Shown: positions 33,106 through 43,499 of the stretch, one piece after another | Layout of the letters: each line of letters begins with the position of its first letter | How positions within the stretch are numbered: position 1 is the first letter of the stretch | NCBI GenBank assembly: GCA_030789695.1 | Contig: CM061136.1 | Coordinates: forward strand, 129,494,648-129,558,647 | Direction: 5' to 3' | Length of the DNA: 64,000 nt | Origin: Scilla litardierei | Taxonomy: Eukaryota; Streptophyta; Magnoliopsida; Asparagales; Asparagaceae | The notes under the pieces: generated by a model | The model's database searches: none | What the model was told of the DNA's origin: nothing | The model's input: only the letters and a program-made list of their open reading frames with translations | Translations under genes and position numbers: made by a program

Positions 33106-33707
33106 GTTTGAGGTCTCGGTTTCGGTCTTGGTATCGCTCTCCCGAAAATTTAGGTTTCAGTGTCGGTATCGCCCGTTTCGGCGGTTTCGGACGTGCGTTT
33201 CGGTTCGTCCGTATCGGTAGTTTCAAAAATTGTAAGTTACATGTAACTAACTATATTAGTTAAAATTTGTTACTAATAAGATAATGGCAAACTAATAAAG
33301 ATAATTTGTAACTTATAACATAATTATGAACAATATTAGTTAAAAATATGCTATTCACGTTAACCATTTAGCTAAAAACACTCTCTCGTTAGTTACAATA
33401 TGTCAAACTTGTAAACAATACGTAATATGTTTAGACAAATGTAGGGTGTGAATAGCGTGTCAATATCTCATTTTTGGGGTTTTTTAGAATTGTTATTAAA
33501 TTACACATTCTTCTTTCTTCGTCCTCGACCGATACTGAATGGTATCGGTCGGTATCGGCTGGTTTCGACCGGTATCGATCGAAACTGACCGATACCGTTC
33601 AGTATCGGCCGATACCGAAACTAACCCCTAGTTTCGGTCTCGTTACCCACCGATACCGAAACAATACGGTCGATACCCAAGGGTATCGGTCGAAACCTCA
33701 AACCTTG
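33106..33707. mobile_element. hAT-type MITE, GGTTTCGG family, copy C
   Basis: A 602-bp element flanked by the perfect 8-bp duplication AGTCCATA (33098-33105, 33708-33715). The right end is CCTCAAACCTTG; the left starts GTTTGAGGTCTCGG, four bases shorter than in copies A and B. Dense GGTATCGG, GGTTTCGG and their complements fill both ends around an AT-rich core with GTTAC/TAACTAA words. Confidence 0.9.
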
Positions 33708-34206
33708 AGTCCATACATACATGGATACATATACACATGTGTATGTACGTATATGTATGTGTGTACGTGCATGTATTGGTTACGTGTGCATAATGTGACT
33801 CCTTAGATAAATTATCTTAGGGGTCGCTTTAATTCACACCATGAACAAAGTACCAACTGTGTGGAATATCCACCTCTGTTCATCATGATCTGAGCCTAAA
33901 TATTTTTGTACAAAAATCATGCCCTTTTAATACCTTTTAACCATCCAGTATGTGGTTATAAATGAATGAAATAACATCATTTGACCGGTAAAGAAATATC
34001 TAAACCACATTATTTTTTTCAGCTAAACCATTTTGGACCACAAAGATCAAGACAAACAAGCACATCACCTTTAAGGTTGCTCCATAATCTGATGTTAGCT
34101 GACTTCGTAGGTAATTATCTTAGCCACATAAGGACCATTTTTCCTCTATATATAGAATAATAGAAAACATGACATATGTGATTAAGCCACATGTGTCTTA
34201 AACAGT

Positions 34207-37200
34207 CAGTGTTCTAAATATCGGATATCGAGCGTGTATCGGCTTGAAAAATATGATATCAGATAGCGGATATCGGGGATATAGACTAAATATTGGAATA
34301 TCATATCGGACGCTAAAAAGGATGTCATATGCAAGCCATAGATGTATCTAAGAAGATACGAATTATACAAACTCAATAAAGTATGTTTAGTATACTTATC
34401 TCAATACGTGGCATTAAACGTGAATATACCGTTCACTTGGTGGAAAACCTTTCCTATTTCAATTAGTCACGAACCAATCGAGTACAATACCTACAAAATA
34501 TGATAATAACTTCAGTATTAGGCAACCATCTTCTCCATGATCGGATTGTGACACATCAGCAATGTGGGTGTCAAGCTCGTTGCCCGATGATGATTCTGAT
34601 GATGATTCAAACTCCTATTCTTCTATTGCCAGTTCATTTTCTTTTGATGATGAAAATGATCCTTCTCTTTTTGTTCTCTTAAGTCATCATTCTTGCGCTC
34701 TTAAGTCATCATTCTTGCACTATTCTTTTTCTTAGGGTTAGCTCTCATAACTTTGGCTACTTGTTTTCAAGTCAATTGCTCACCATGAAACACTGCACCA
34801 TCACTATCTGAAACTTATGCACCATTATTTTTGGACATTAACCACTCTGACACCTTTTATTATCATTGTCAGTGGCCAAATGATCCATTTCTTTGTTTTT
34901 ATGCTTATCCTTTATCTCATCATTGAATTTGACAAAGACTAATTCGTGTAACTTGTTATGACTTAGTTTATTTCTTTTATTTGTATGAGTCTACAGAAGA
35001 TAAACAAATAATCATCAAATGATTGTTTTTCAATAAATTAAAAGTTTTTGAATATGTATAGATATATATATATATATGATATTTTAGTGTTATCATCTTA
35101 AATTTGCTCCAACTTTTTTCACACACGGAAGAACTGGTTGTCAAATTTTGGACCCTTAATGTCAAATGCTTTAAATATGTAGTAAAAGTCTCATAGAAAC
35201 TCCACCATGTGATTGTCGAATTGATATATAAATCATCGCATAACATGCATGTATTTAAAAATTGATAAATAACCGTATGTATTCTTTGGTAATAAATATT
35301 AAACATGTGTTAATTTTAGGATTTTTTTGGCTTTGCAAACTCCCACCCAAATCAACTCTTTTGGTTTTGATACAAATACAGCTACTCTCCAAGCTTTTCA
35401 ATAAATTCGGGCTCATTCTCATACATAACGTGCATGCATTTCACAAAACCATAAAAATATTACTATTTCCAATAGCTTCCTTATTTGGATAATAATAAAA
35501 TGGGTTCAAGCAATAACCAGTCTTACATAAGGGTGACTTACATAAGGGTGACTTGAGCTTCTTATCACATCTTTTATAATTATCTTTCATATTGAAAGAT
35601 ACATCTTCTCTTTTTGGGCATGAGCTGATGCAATTTCATTTTTCGTTTCTACCAAATCACCAAAAACAAATCACATTGATGAGACTTTATCACCATCCGC
35701 AATCCTTAAAACGTTTACTAAAGGGGAGAAGATTTTCAGAGTAAGATTCACATTATCTCAAAACTTGCTACTTAAAACAATTTCTTGCACCTAAAAACAA
35801 GGATATATAATTTAGTTATCATTAAAAAGGTGATCAATTTTCAATTCATATATTCTTATAATGTAAATTAATTAAAATTTTAAATACCTTTCTTCCTTTA
35901 TGCTTACTTAAAAGAGTGCAATTTTCCCTCTTTTTAGAGTAAAACATTTGCTTCAGTTGTTTTTTCTTTTCCCTGATTGAACTCAAAGATAAAAAACTGT
36001 GGCAAACCTAGCAACGTCAGATCTTTCTGTCTCCTTTAGTAAACTCTCTCAGCATGCTCAAAGTGATGGTATGACAGTAGATGAAAACCGAGACATCTCT
36101 ACCCATGGTAATTCACTCCCGATTGTCTTAATTGTAGCAATGTCAACTGATATCAAATTGACGGTGTGTGCCGCACAACTCGTCCAAAAAACTCTTGGCC
36201 TCTTTACTGTCAGCACGTTTATCGTTATCATGTTATTGAAAGCATTATCTATAATTATCTAAACCACATTCTCTTCTTATATCTTGTCTATAGTTTTGTC
36301 CACAAAATTATGAATGAAGACCCATGATGTCGCTCTGTTGTAACATCCTTGGAGCACAAAAAACAATTCTTGTTGGGCAGCATACCACTATGTTCATGAT
36401 GCTATGTTGCTTCTGATCAGACCAAGCATCGGTCTCAAGGAAGCAACCATGAATGCTACAGCTCTCTTTAAATGATTTTAATCTTTTATGTGTCTCCTCC
36501 ACTTTCTTTTCAAGACATGTCTCTCTTAGCTTATACGAAGTTGGAGCTTACAAGAATGGTCCAAATTGACCGACAGAATGCAATAATTGTTGAAATGATC
36601 CAAATGTTACTAATGGTACGACATTGAAAGAAATTTCAGCTTTAAACAACCACTTCATGCTATAGCTGATTGTATTCTTCATTTTCTTCTTTCTTTGCTT
36701 CGAAACAATAGTGGTCCGCTTTGTCTTTTACCGGCCCACGTCTAATTCTTCTATTGTTTGAGTTGTAAACTTATCCACCGGCCATGTCTTCTTAAATGAA
36801 GAAACCCCATTTGAATGTAATGAAAAACCAGTCCCACTCTCATGTTCCTCCTGAGATTCTTCTACGCCAATATTAACAGTATCCATTAAAGCCTGAACTC
36901 TGATCACCTTGCGCTCCTTTTTCTTCTCAAATTTTGTTATAATTTCTTTCACCTTATGCTTCACATCTTCTAGGACACATTCACATGGTAGAACATTTCC
37001 CCTTTTACCCGCAAGATGTGCCAAGAATCGGATAATTCCTCCATTAATTATTTGGCTACAATAAATGTATGGTATTCTATTAATATTCACTTGCTTTTCA
37101 TATGCCCAGTAAGGGTCACCTTTGGAATAATTTTGTTAGAATCTCCCGATGACATTTTCACAAGACTACTACATATCATATATCTTAAATTATATGACAA

Positions 37201-38684
37201 AAAAGACATTGAAAAATGTTATAAATAAAATGAACAAGGAAAATTATCAATGAAAATGTGCATGTATCAACATGTATGAAATACTTCATAATCTACATTG
37301 ATTATTATTAAATATAAACAAGATTTATAAATTAATTTGTAATCATCTCATCCTTAATTAACTGGGGTCACTCTCGATGGATCATGCCAGTACACTGTGA
37401 TTTCTCCATTCCATTATTGAAGTAATTCTATTTCATTAAGCCATGGTCTGTGTCATCGACATTTGCGTAGATTGGAAGTTGGGTAGGTGACCTATTCGTT
37501 CAGACTTGAGAGAGAGTTTACAAGCATGAGACTAGTCTAATGCATAGTACTAAATTACTAATGCTATACAACTACTAAATAGCATGGCGATCTTAACGAT
37601 AATGATGACTCATGAGATATTAATACTGATTGGATACGTGGAATTCTTTAAAGAATTGAAGATCACTTTTTTGCAAATTCAGTGGAGGGGGTCTTTATGT
37701 TTTTTGATTGGGTCGTTATGTGTTTGATGACAATTGCTTGAAGATTTATTAGTAGCATACTAATAGGTTGTCAATCAAAATTTTTAAGCCTACTTTTACA
37801 TTTTAAATAATGTAGGCAAGTTTGAAATTTGATTACAAACAAATGAAATTAACAATGAAACAAGGCAAAGAATACAGCGTCAAAATTAATACTTCTAGTT
37901 CTTAGTCGACTGCCACAATAATCAATAGTTTACCAAAGAAATAGCTTCGAATGTAATTAACAAAAATATAACTTGTTTACTCGTAATAATCACTACTCGA
38001 ATTTTGTCCAAAAGTTCACGTACACAGTGAAAATCGTCTGAAAAACTTGGAAAAGACAGAAAACATTAAAAACTGAAAAAAAAACTGAAAAAATTAAAAA
38101 AATTGCAATAAAATGCAAAAAGTGAAAAAAAAAAACCTGTGCAACATACTCGGTCCAAATACCCTTAAAACTCAAAAGGCTGCAAAATATTGCAAAAAGC
38201 GAAACATAAACTAACCTAAATCGATTGCCGCTTTTGGACTGCCGATCACGACTCTTCACCTCTATAGCAATCGGAGGAGTTTGGACCAATGAATCGACAA
38301 CGATCGCTGCCGATCATCGATGAAAATTTGAGAAAAGTTGAAGACGTCAAGAAGAGATGATAAAATCGACGAGGGGGGATTAGGGTTTTTCACCCTTACA
38401 CCCGAACCTGCTCTACTTATCGCATAGGTTTCGGATGGGGTCGGGTAACCAATTATATAATGGACCTCTCACCCGACCCGCTAACCCAAACTTAAAAACC
38501 ACAATTGTGTTTGATATGTAAAACTGAAATATCGGTTGCAATATCAGCCCACTAACTGATATATTGGTGATACAACACTAAAAATAAAAAATCGCAACCA
38601 AATTTCAAATATCATATCGGCCTTGTATTCTTTTCCGAAATATCGGTGGAGATTTCGGATATCGGTATGATATTTAGAACAATG
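34207..38684 (-). mobile_element. DUF659-type hAT transposon, 4.5 kb, decayed
   Basis: Termini are CAGTGTTCTAAATATC (left) and, inverted, CATTGTTCTAAATATC (right), 15 of 16 matching. Both subterminal regions repeat ATATCGG/CCGATAT. Between them is a minus-strand hAT transposase with a BED finger, DUF659 domain and dimerisation remnant. The flanking 8-mers TAAACAGT and CAAATCGT match at only 5 of 8 positions, so the target duplication has decayed or the outer bases are slightly off. Confidence 0.7.
34550..37130 (-). pseudogene. hAT transposase with DUF659 domain, broken
   Basis: N-terminus (about 37130-36960): DPYWAYEK, then two Cys positions and GGIIRFLAHLAGKRG, a BED-type finger with decayed second cysteine. 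The middle (about 36690-36290): FNVVPLVTFGSFQQLLHSVGQ, GPFLQAP, then HGCFLETDAWSDQKQHSIMN, the DUF659 core. Next (about 36230-36110): IIDNAFNN and VFWTSCAAHTVNL, the hAT catalytic-domain motif with AH. C-terminal (about 35160-35090): LTTSSSVCEKSWSKF, the hAT dimerisation signature, and an acidic tail near 34600. Several stops and frame changes separate these blocks. The active enzyme would cut and paste DNA with 8-bp target duplications. Confidence 0.75.
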
Positions 38685-38977
38685 CAAATCGTCAACCATC
38701 CTATATTTTTTCGAACGATCACAATTATTCATTTTGATATTCATAAAACATTAAAAGACCAAATATTAGATGAACCTAATTGGTTTTTCTCGTTGATATA
38801 CTCATTGCAAATTTAATGGTTTTGCTAAAATAGAACCTTTATGATGGGTAGATGAGCGAGCAAAATTTCTTAGGTTCACCTAATATTAGTATTTTGAGAT
38901 TTTTAGACTGTGGTTGCATATGTGGCTTAACCACACATATCATATGATATGTCATGTCTCTCATTATGTGTGTGTAG

Positions 38978-39375
38978 AGTTTGACTAAGTTCCATTCGGA
39001 TAATTAAACGTGCAGATCCATCCAAGTCAATTTTAAAATTAGACAACCTAAATGGAAAATCCGTTCCGTTGGATGTGATCAAACATGTCTAAAGTACCTA
39101 CAAACAAAATTTCAAGTGATTTGGACATGATTTTTCCATGCATCAAGTGGTTGCAAAATCAATGTTTTAGAATAGTCATAAAATCGACTAATTTTGAAAC
39201 CACTTGCTGAATGAGAAAAATGCCCAAATCACTTAAAATTTTGTTTATAGGTAATTTACACATGTTTGATCATATCAAACAGAACGGATTTTCTATTTAG
39301 ATTGTCTAATTTTAAATTTGACTTGGATGGATTCGCATGGTTGATCCATCCAAATGGATCCTAGTCTACGTCTAT
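38978..39375. mobile_element. Fold-back MITE, copy 2
   Basis: About 400 bp, same family as 32546-32935: GTTTGACTAAGTTCCATTCGG at the left is matched inverted by the right end (CCAAATGGATCCTAGTCTAC), and GTTGGATGTGATCAAACATG is mirrored by CATGTTTGATCATATCAAAC. Each arm is about 150 bp. Confidence 0.75.
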
Positions 39376-39378
39376 GTA

Positions 39379-39384
<6 letters not shown>

Positions 39385-39417
<33 letters not shown>

Positions 39418-39465
39418 ATTTGTATATATGTAAATATGTATATATATGTGTGTGTGTGTGTGCAT
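39385..39465. repeat. (TA)n/(TG)n microsatellite
   Basis: Runs of TATATATA and TGTGTGTG with TATG interruptions directly beside the fold-back element. A second short TA run is at 39874-39892. Confidence 0.85.
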
Positions 39466-39559
39466 GCATAGGGCCATAGTCAGGTTCAAAAATTTTGCAC
39501 GGGATTATAGGGGCTAAAAATTTAGACTTTTTTCAAAATTTTAATTGATACATATATAT

Positions 39560-40440
39560 ACTTTGGGAAAAATAATGTGTGAACATTAGGGAAATTTGAC
39601 CCTCGATCAAGTTGTTACAAATTCAACTGTTTTAGAACAATAGAACATTTTGTACTGATTCGATCGAGGGGTAAATTTGGGGGTTTTTCTTGATTTTTGG
39701 TATGTTGGTATATTAACATGTATAGAACACATTCAATATTTGGATCTTTGAAAAAGCACTACTACTTTTTTCTAATGTTTTTGCACCAATGACTTTTTAC
39801 AGATGAAAATTTTCCATATACATGGGGCTATCTTTGTGTGGAAAATTTTCGCACAAGAAGAGGGTGTGAAAAGATATATATATATATATATTTTGAAACA
39901 TTTTAAAAAAATTATGGTTTAATCCAGACACACACACACCACATGGAAAATAACAGGTAAACCTTAGGGGAATTTTACACTTGATCAAAGCATTACATAT
40001 TTAATAGTTTTAGAACAATAGAACATTTTATAACGATCCAATCGAGAGGCAAATATGGGTTTTTTTTATTTTTGGTGTACGTGTATTAGCATATGTAGAA
40101 CACATCTAAAAAAGCCCAAAAATCATTTTTGCATTATTTTCTCACGGGAAATTTTTTGCACATGAAAAGGTTCATATGTATATCGTACAAAAAATTCATA
40201 TTTCCTTATTTTTTGAAATTTTTTAAGGATTGTTGTGCACATTCTAAAATCCCAAAACCCCGAATATGGATAAACCCTAGGGGTATTTGAACTATTCACT
40301 CATTTCAAAAAGTTATATTGTTTTGAAACTGTTGAATTTGCAAGGATTATATTGAGGGTGAAATAGCATTGGATTCACTTAATCATCCATGAGGAGGTGT
40401 ACAACAATCCTATAAAAACACTTTCAAAAAAATAAGGGAA
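39560..40440. repeat. Cluster of three members of the GATCGAGGG dispersed repeat
   Basis: Related segments at 39580-39730, 39955-40090 and 40230-40430, each with a 'TAGGG(A/G)..TTTGA.C', 'AACAATAGAACATTTT' or 'CCCCAAAACCCC' landmark, repeat the unit also seen at 32090-32440. They are separated by AT-rich DNA with no ORFs of interest. Confidence 0.5.
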
Positions 40441-40817
40441 AATAGGTTTTATGTGCATGTGCATAGCTAAGTTAGCTATGTACGACCCATTTTTCCCACA
40501 CCCACACATAGTCTATTTGGGTTCATGAATGTGATCTAAGATGGGTATCCTATCACTCAAATTTGAAAGTTGGCAACCCAAACTACATATAATTAATAGT
40601 TCAAATGATTTCAATTTGTTGCCCATGGAAAAGTGCCAACAAGAACAACACCCCAGAATGCAATACAATTGATTAATTTTTCCCTTTGTTTTACCATTAC
40701 GCTGCAACAAAATGACAAACAATATGTTATTCACAGTCTGAACATATTATTCTGCCAATTTCTTTCAGACGGTTCAAGCAGTAGAATTTCACTATGATGC
40801 AAAATTCCTCATAATTG

Positions 40818-41139
40818 TGAGCCGTCCATATCTACACCGGGCAAAGGCGGCACGCGGCACGAGTCGTGATGAGTGACTTATCTATTTAGGCTTATTTCTT
40901 TAGATGTGTGTTCAGTAATTAGAGGGGCTTATTAGTCTTTCATTATCTTTTGTGTTAGGAGGGGGTTTAAAGCGCCTACGAGCCGGCCCTAGTTTTCTTT
41001 TAATCGAAGAACGATAATCTGATAGTATTTTCTTGTTAGGGATTTGGGAGATTAGGTTTGATCCATGGATGATCTATCTTAATATCAATTTCCACTTTTA
41101 AAATTCTTTTCTTCTCGTTAAATTCTACAAATCGTATCA
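40818..41139 (+). repeat. 5' LTR of the 1.7-kb gypsy element
   Basis: 322 bp, TGAGCCGTCC to AAATCGTATCA. It lacks about 30 bp (AATTCAAGCTAGGGAGAGAT and following) that are present in the 3' copy. Confidence 0.8.
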
Positions 41140-41164
41140 TACTTGTTATCAGAGCATAGATCCT

Positions 41165-41566
41165 ATGGCGACGTCAAGAAAGTTTGCCTCTTTAGAGAAA
41201 GAACTGTGGGCGGTGCTCGAGAGATGTGAAGACAGAATGAATCAAGCGATGGAAAAAGCCTTTATGCATAATCGCGAGATTTGGGCAAAGATCGATCGTC
41301 GCTACCATTCGTCGCTACCATTCCCCTGCGAAGACAAAGACAGATCTGAAGCCTGCGGCTGTCGGCGATCCAGATCTGAAATTTTCTTCAGATCCAGATC
41401 TGATACTGTATCATTCCCCTGCGAAGACAAAGCCAGATCTGAAGCCTACCGCTGTCGGCGATCCAGATCTGAAATTTTCAGATCCAGATCTGAAATTTAC
41501 TTTAGATCCAAATCTGAAAATTTCTTCAAATCCAGATCTGAAATTTTCAGTACCAGATCCAGATGA
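41165..41566 (+). pseudogene. gag N-terminal remnant with RSRSE repeats
   Basis: MATSRKFASLEKELWAVLER starts a helical N-terminus of about 45 residues. From residue 60 on, the ORF is made of repeats of RSRSEIFF/RSRSENFF encoded by tandem AGATCCAGATCTGAAATTT units (41360-41560). The ORF ends at 41566, just before the GC-rich block. No gag core or zinc knuckle remains, so it is not a working gag protein. Confidence 0.6.
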
Positions 41567-41569
41567 GTG

Positions 41570-41860
41570 GGGAGCATTTCCGGCGACCTCCCCGCCACGG
41601 GGGGGGTGCGTCGGCCACCGGAGGGGGTGGCCACCCCTCCGGCTGCCTTTTGGGGGGCCGGCGAACCCACCGAGAGGGGCGGCAGGTGCCAACCGCCCCT
41701 CCAGGGGCTGCGAAAGCCCCCCGTGCATCGGCGAGGGGCCGTCGACCCAAAATTTGGGCAGGCAGGCAGGCACCGCCGCCCCCGTTGGGGGCTTCGTCCA
41801 GCCAGCGCGTCCCCTTCCGAGGGACGCCCAACCTGCAGGTGGGTCCGACGTGTTTCCGCT
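41570..41860. repeat. GC-rich minisatellite-like block in the 1.7-kb element
   Basis: Runs of GGGGGG, CCGGAGGGGG, GGGGGCCGGCGA and CACCGCCGCCCCC, in the same position (gag linker) and style as the blocks at 19390-19560, 23585-23760 and 47800-48180. All frames are open across part of it because of its composition, which produces spurious ORFs. Confidence 0.6.
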
Positions 41861-42197
41861 GGGCCTGACAACACCTTCCGACCTTATCAGCGCCACCTGG
41901 GGCACAGTATGGGGCCCGAACAGCTCATACACCATATTTTCAGCTACTGGAAGGGCCCGGAGGAGGATGCCAGCAGCGCAACGACGACGATGATCCTCCA
42001 GAGTATTTGTGGGGGCCCGACGACGCCTTTCGGGTCCCACCTTGGCCCGACAATATTCTGACGGACGTCATTGAAAGAAGTGAAGACCAATCTCATCTGT
42101 TTGACCCGGGAGGAGGCTTGCAATTTACTTGGAACGGATGACACACGGACATCATGCACCACCTTGAGGACAAGGTTCGTTTTTTGGGAGGAAGTAA

Positions 42198-42551
42198 TGA
42201 TGCGGTCCGGATCTACACCAGGCAAAGGTGGCACGCGACACGAGTCGTGATGGGTTGCTTATCTATTTAGGCTTATTTCTTTAGGTGTGTGTTTAGTAAT
42301 TAGATGGGCTTATTAGTCTTTCATTATCTTTTGTGTTAGGAGTGGGTTTAAAGCCTACGAGCCGGCCCTAATTTTCTTTTAATCGAAGAACGATCATCTG
42401 AGAGTATTTTCTTGTTAGGGATTTGGGGGATTAGGCTTGATCCATCAATTCAAGCTAGGGAGAGATCCACTCCAGAAGGGTTCGTCTATCTTAATATCAA
42501 TTTCCACTTTTAAAATTCTTTTCTTCTCGTTAAATTCTACAAATCGTATCA
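42198..42551 (+). repeat. 3' LTR of the 1.7-kb gypsy element
   Basis: 354 bp, TGATGCGGTCCGG to AAATCGTATCA, preceded by a purine tract. Confidence 0.8.
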
Positions 42552-42556
42552 GATTG

Positions 42557-43023
42557 ACTGGTGGACGCTGACTACCTTAGCATCTGACTTGACTGAATAG
42601 AACCACTAATCTGATCCCAGCATGGCACACCATTTGATGAATCTATCCGAAGCAAGCCAAATTTCATGAAATTGTTCCAGCAAGCTGAATATTGAATGTT
42701 TTGAAGGGATGATAGATTATTCAATATGATGGGTATTTGTATGATAGTATATGTAGTTCATGAAGTCGAGATGAATAAAAAGTGGATAAACAAACCTTCC
42801 AGGGAGATGTAAACAGCACACGAAGAGATCAAAATGTCAAAAAACTTGAGATATTATAGATCGTGAAGTATAGTTCAAAGAGGACTTTGCGGTTGGTTTT
42901 TCATTAAGGTTCAAAAGTGAACTTCATTTTGGAAGTCCAACTGACCACTCTAGGAACCTGTAATGTGATCCACGGTCAGATCCTATAGCGGCTGCAACTT
43001 GAAGTAATCTGAGATGCTGCCAT
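42557..43023. other. Unassigned sequence between two gypsy elements
   Basis: About 470 bp. Together with 48980-49100 it is the split target of the 5.9-kb element. I see no reading frame with recognisable motifs in it. Confidence 0.5.
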
Positions 43024-43028
43024 GGACC

Positions 43029-43466
43029 TGATGCGATCCACTCAAATAAAGAGGATAATTTCAAATTTGTGGAAAGGAAGTGAGAAGAAATTTAATAGTG
43101 GAATATAAAGATTGCTTGTATTGAAGATAAATTGATTCTTTTCTGGAGTGGATCTCTTCCTAACTTGTGTTAATGGAACAAGTCTAATCCCCCAAGAACC
43201 CTAACGATATTTGTCTTCAATTCCAAATAATCGATAAACCAAAACTAGGGCCGACTCGTAGGCTTAAAACTCATCCTAATCAACTTCATAATAAAAGACT
43301 CATATGCCCCTCTAATTACTAAACCCACTACTAAAGAAATAAGCCATGAGAAATAACCCACTATTAAATAAGTCACCCATCGGGTTAAATAGGGTCCGAG
43401 CCCACGTCTTGACCTACGCCTTGTGTCACGCGCCGCCTCCGCCTCACATAGACTCGGGTCGCATCA
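43029..43466 (-). repeat. 3' LTR of the 5.9-kb chromovirus
   Basis: 438 bp, TGATGCGATCCAC to GGGTCGCATCA. It is longer than the 5' copy because of a short insertion around the 'ACCCACTATTAAATAAG' region and other indels; a CTATTTAAC box (minus) lies near 43385-43394. Confidence 0.9.
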
Positions 43467-43499
43467 TCACTCCCCCAAAAGACAAACCTTGTTTTAAGT

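Larger units (their letters stand above)
40818..42551 (+). mobile_element. 1.7-kb non-autonomous gypsy element (internal deletion derivative)
   Basis: LTRs at 40818-41139 and 42198-42551 flank an initiator-Met-like primer site (TTGTTATCAGAGC, about 41143-41155), a gag start, a GC-rich minisatellite, and the last codons of pol: a frame reading HLEDKVRFLGGSNDA overlaps the purine tract TTTTTTGGGAGGAAG (42180-42195). The middle of gag and almost all of pol are missing. Flanks are AATTG (40813-40817) and GATTG (42552-42556), four of five matching. The LTRs are clearly related to those of the 5.9-kb element at 43029-48974, the likely autonomous relative. Confidence 0.8.

Noticed and set aside
34199..38692. 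Perfect 8-bp target duplication around the DUF659 element
   Set aside because: TAAACAGT and CAAATCGT match at only five of eight positions, so no perfect duplication is claimed.
41567..42061. Plus-strand ORF of 164 residues and overlapping minus-strand ORFs over the same stretch
   Set aside because: All frames are open because of the GC-rich repeat block. Only the gag start (41165) and the pol end just before 42198 have recognisable wording.
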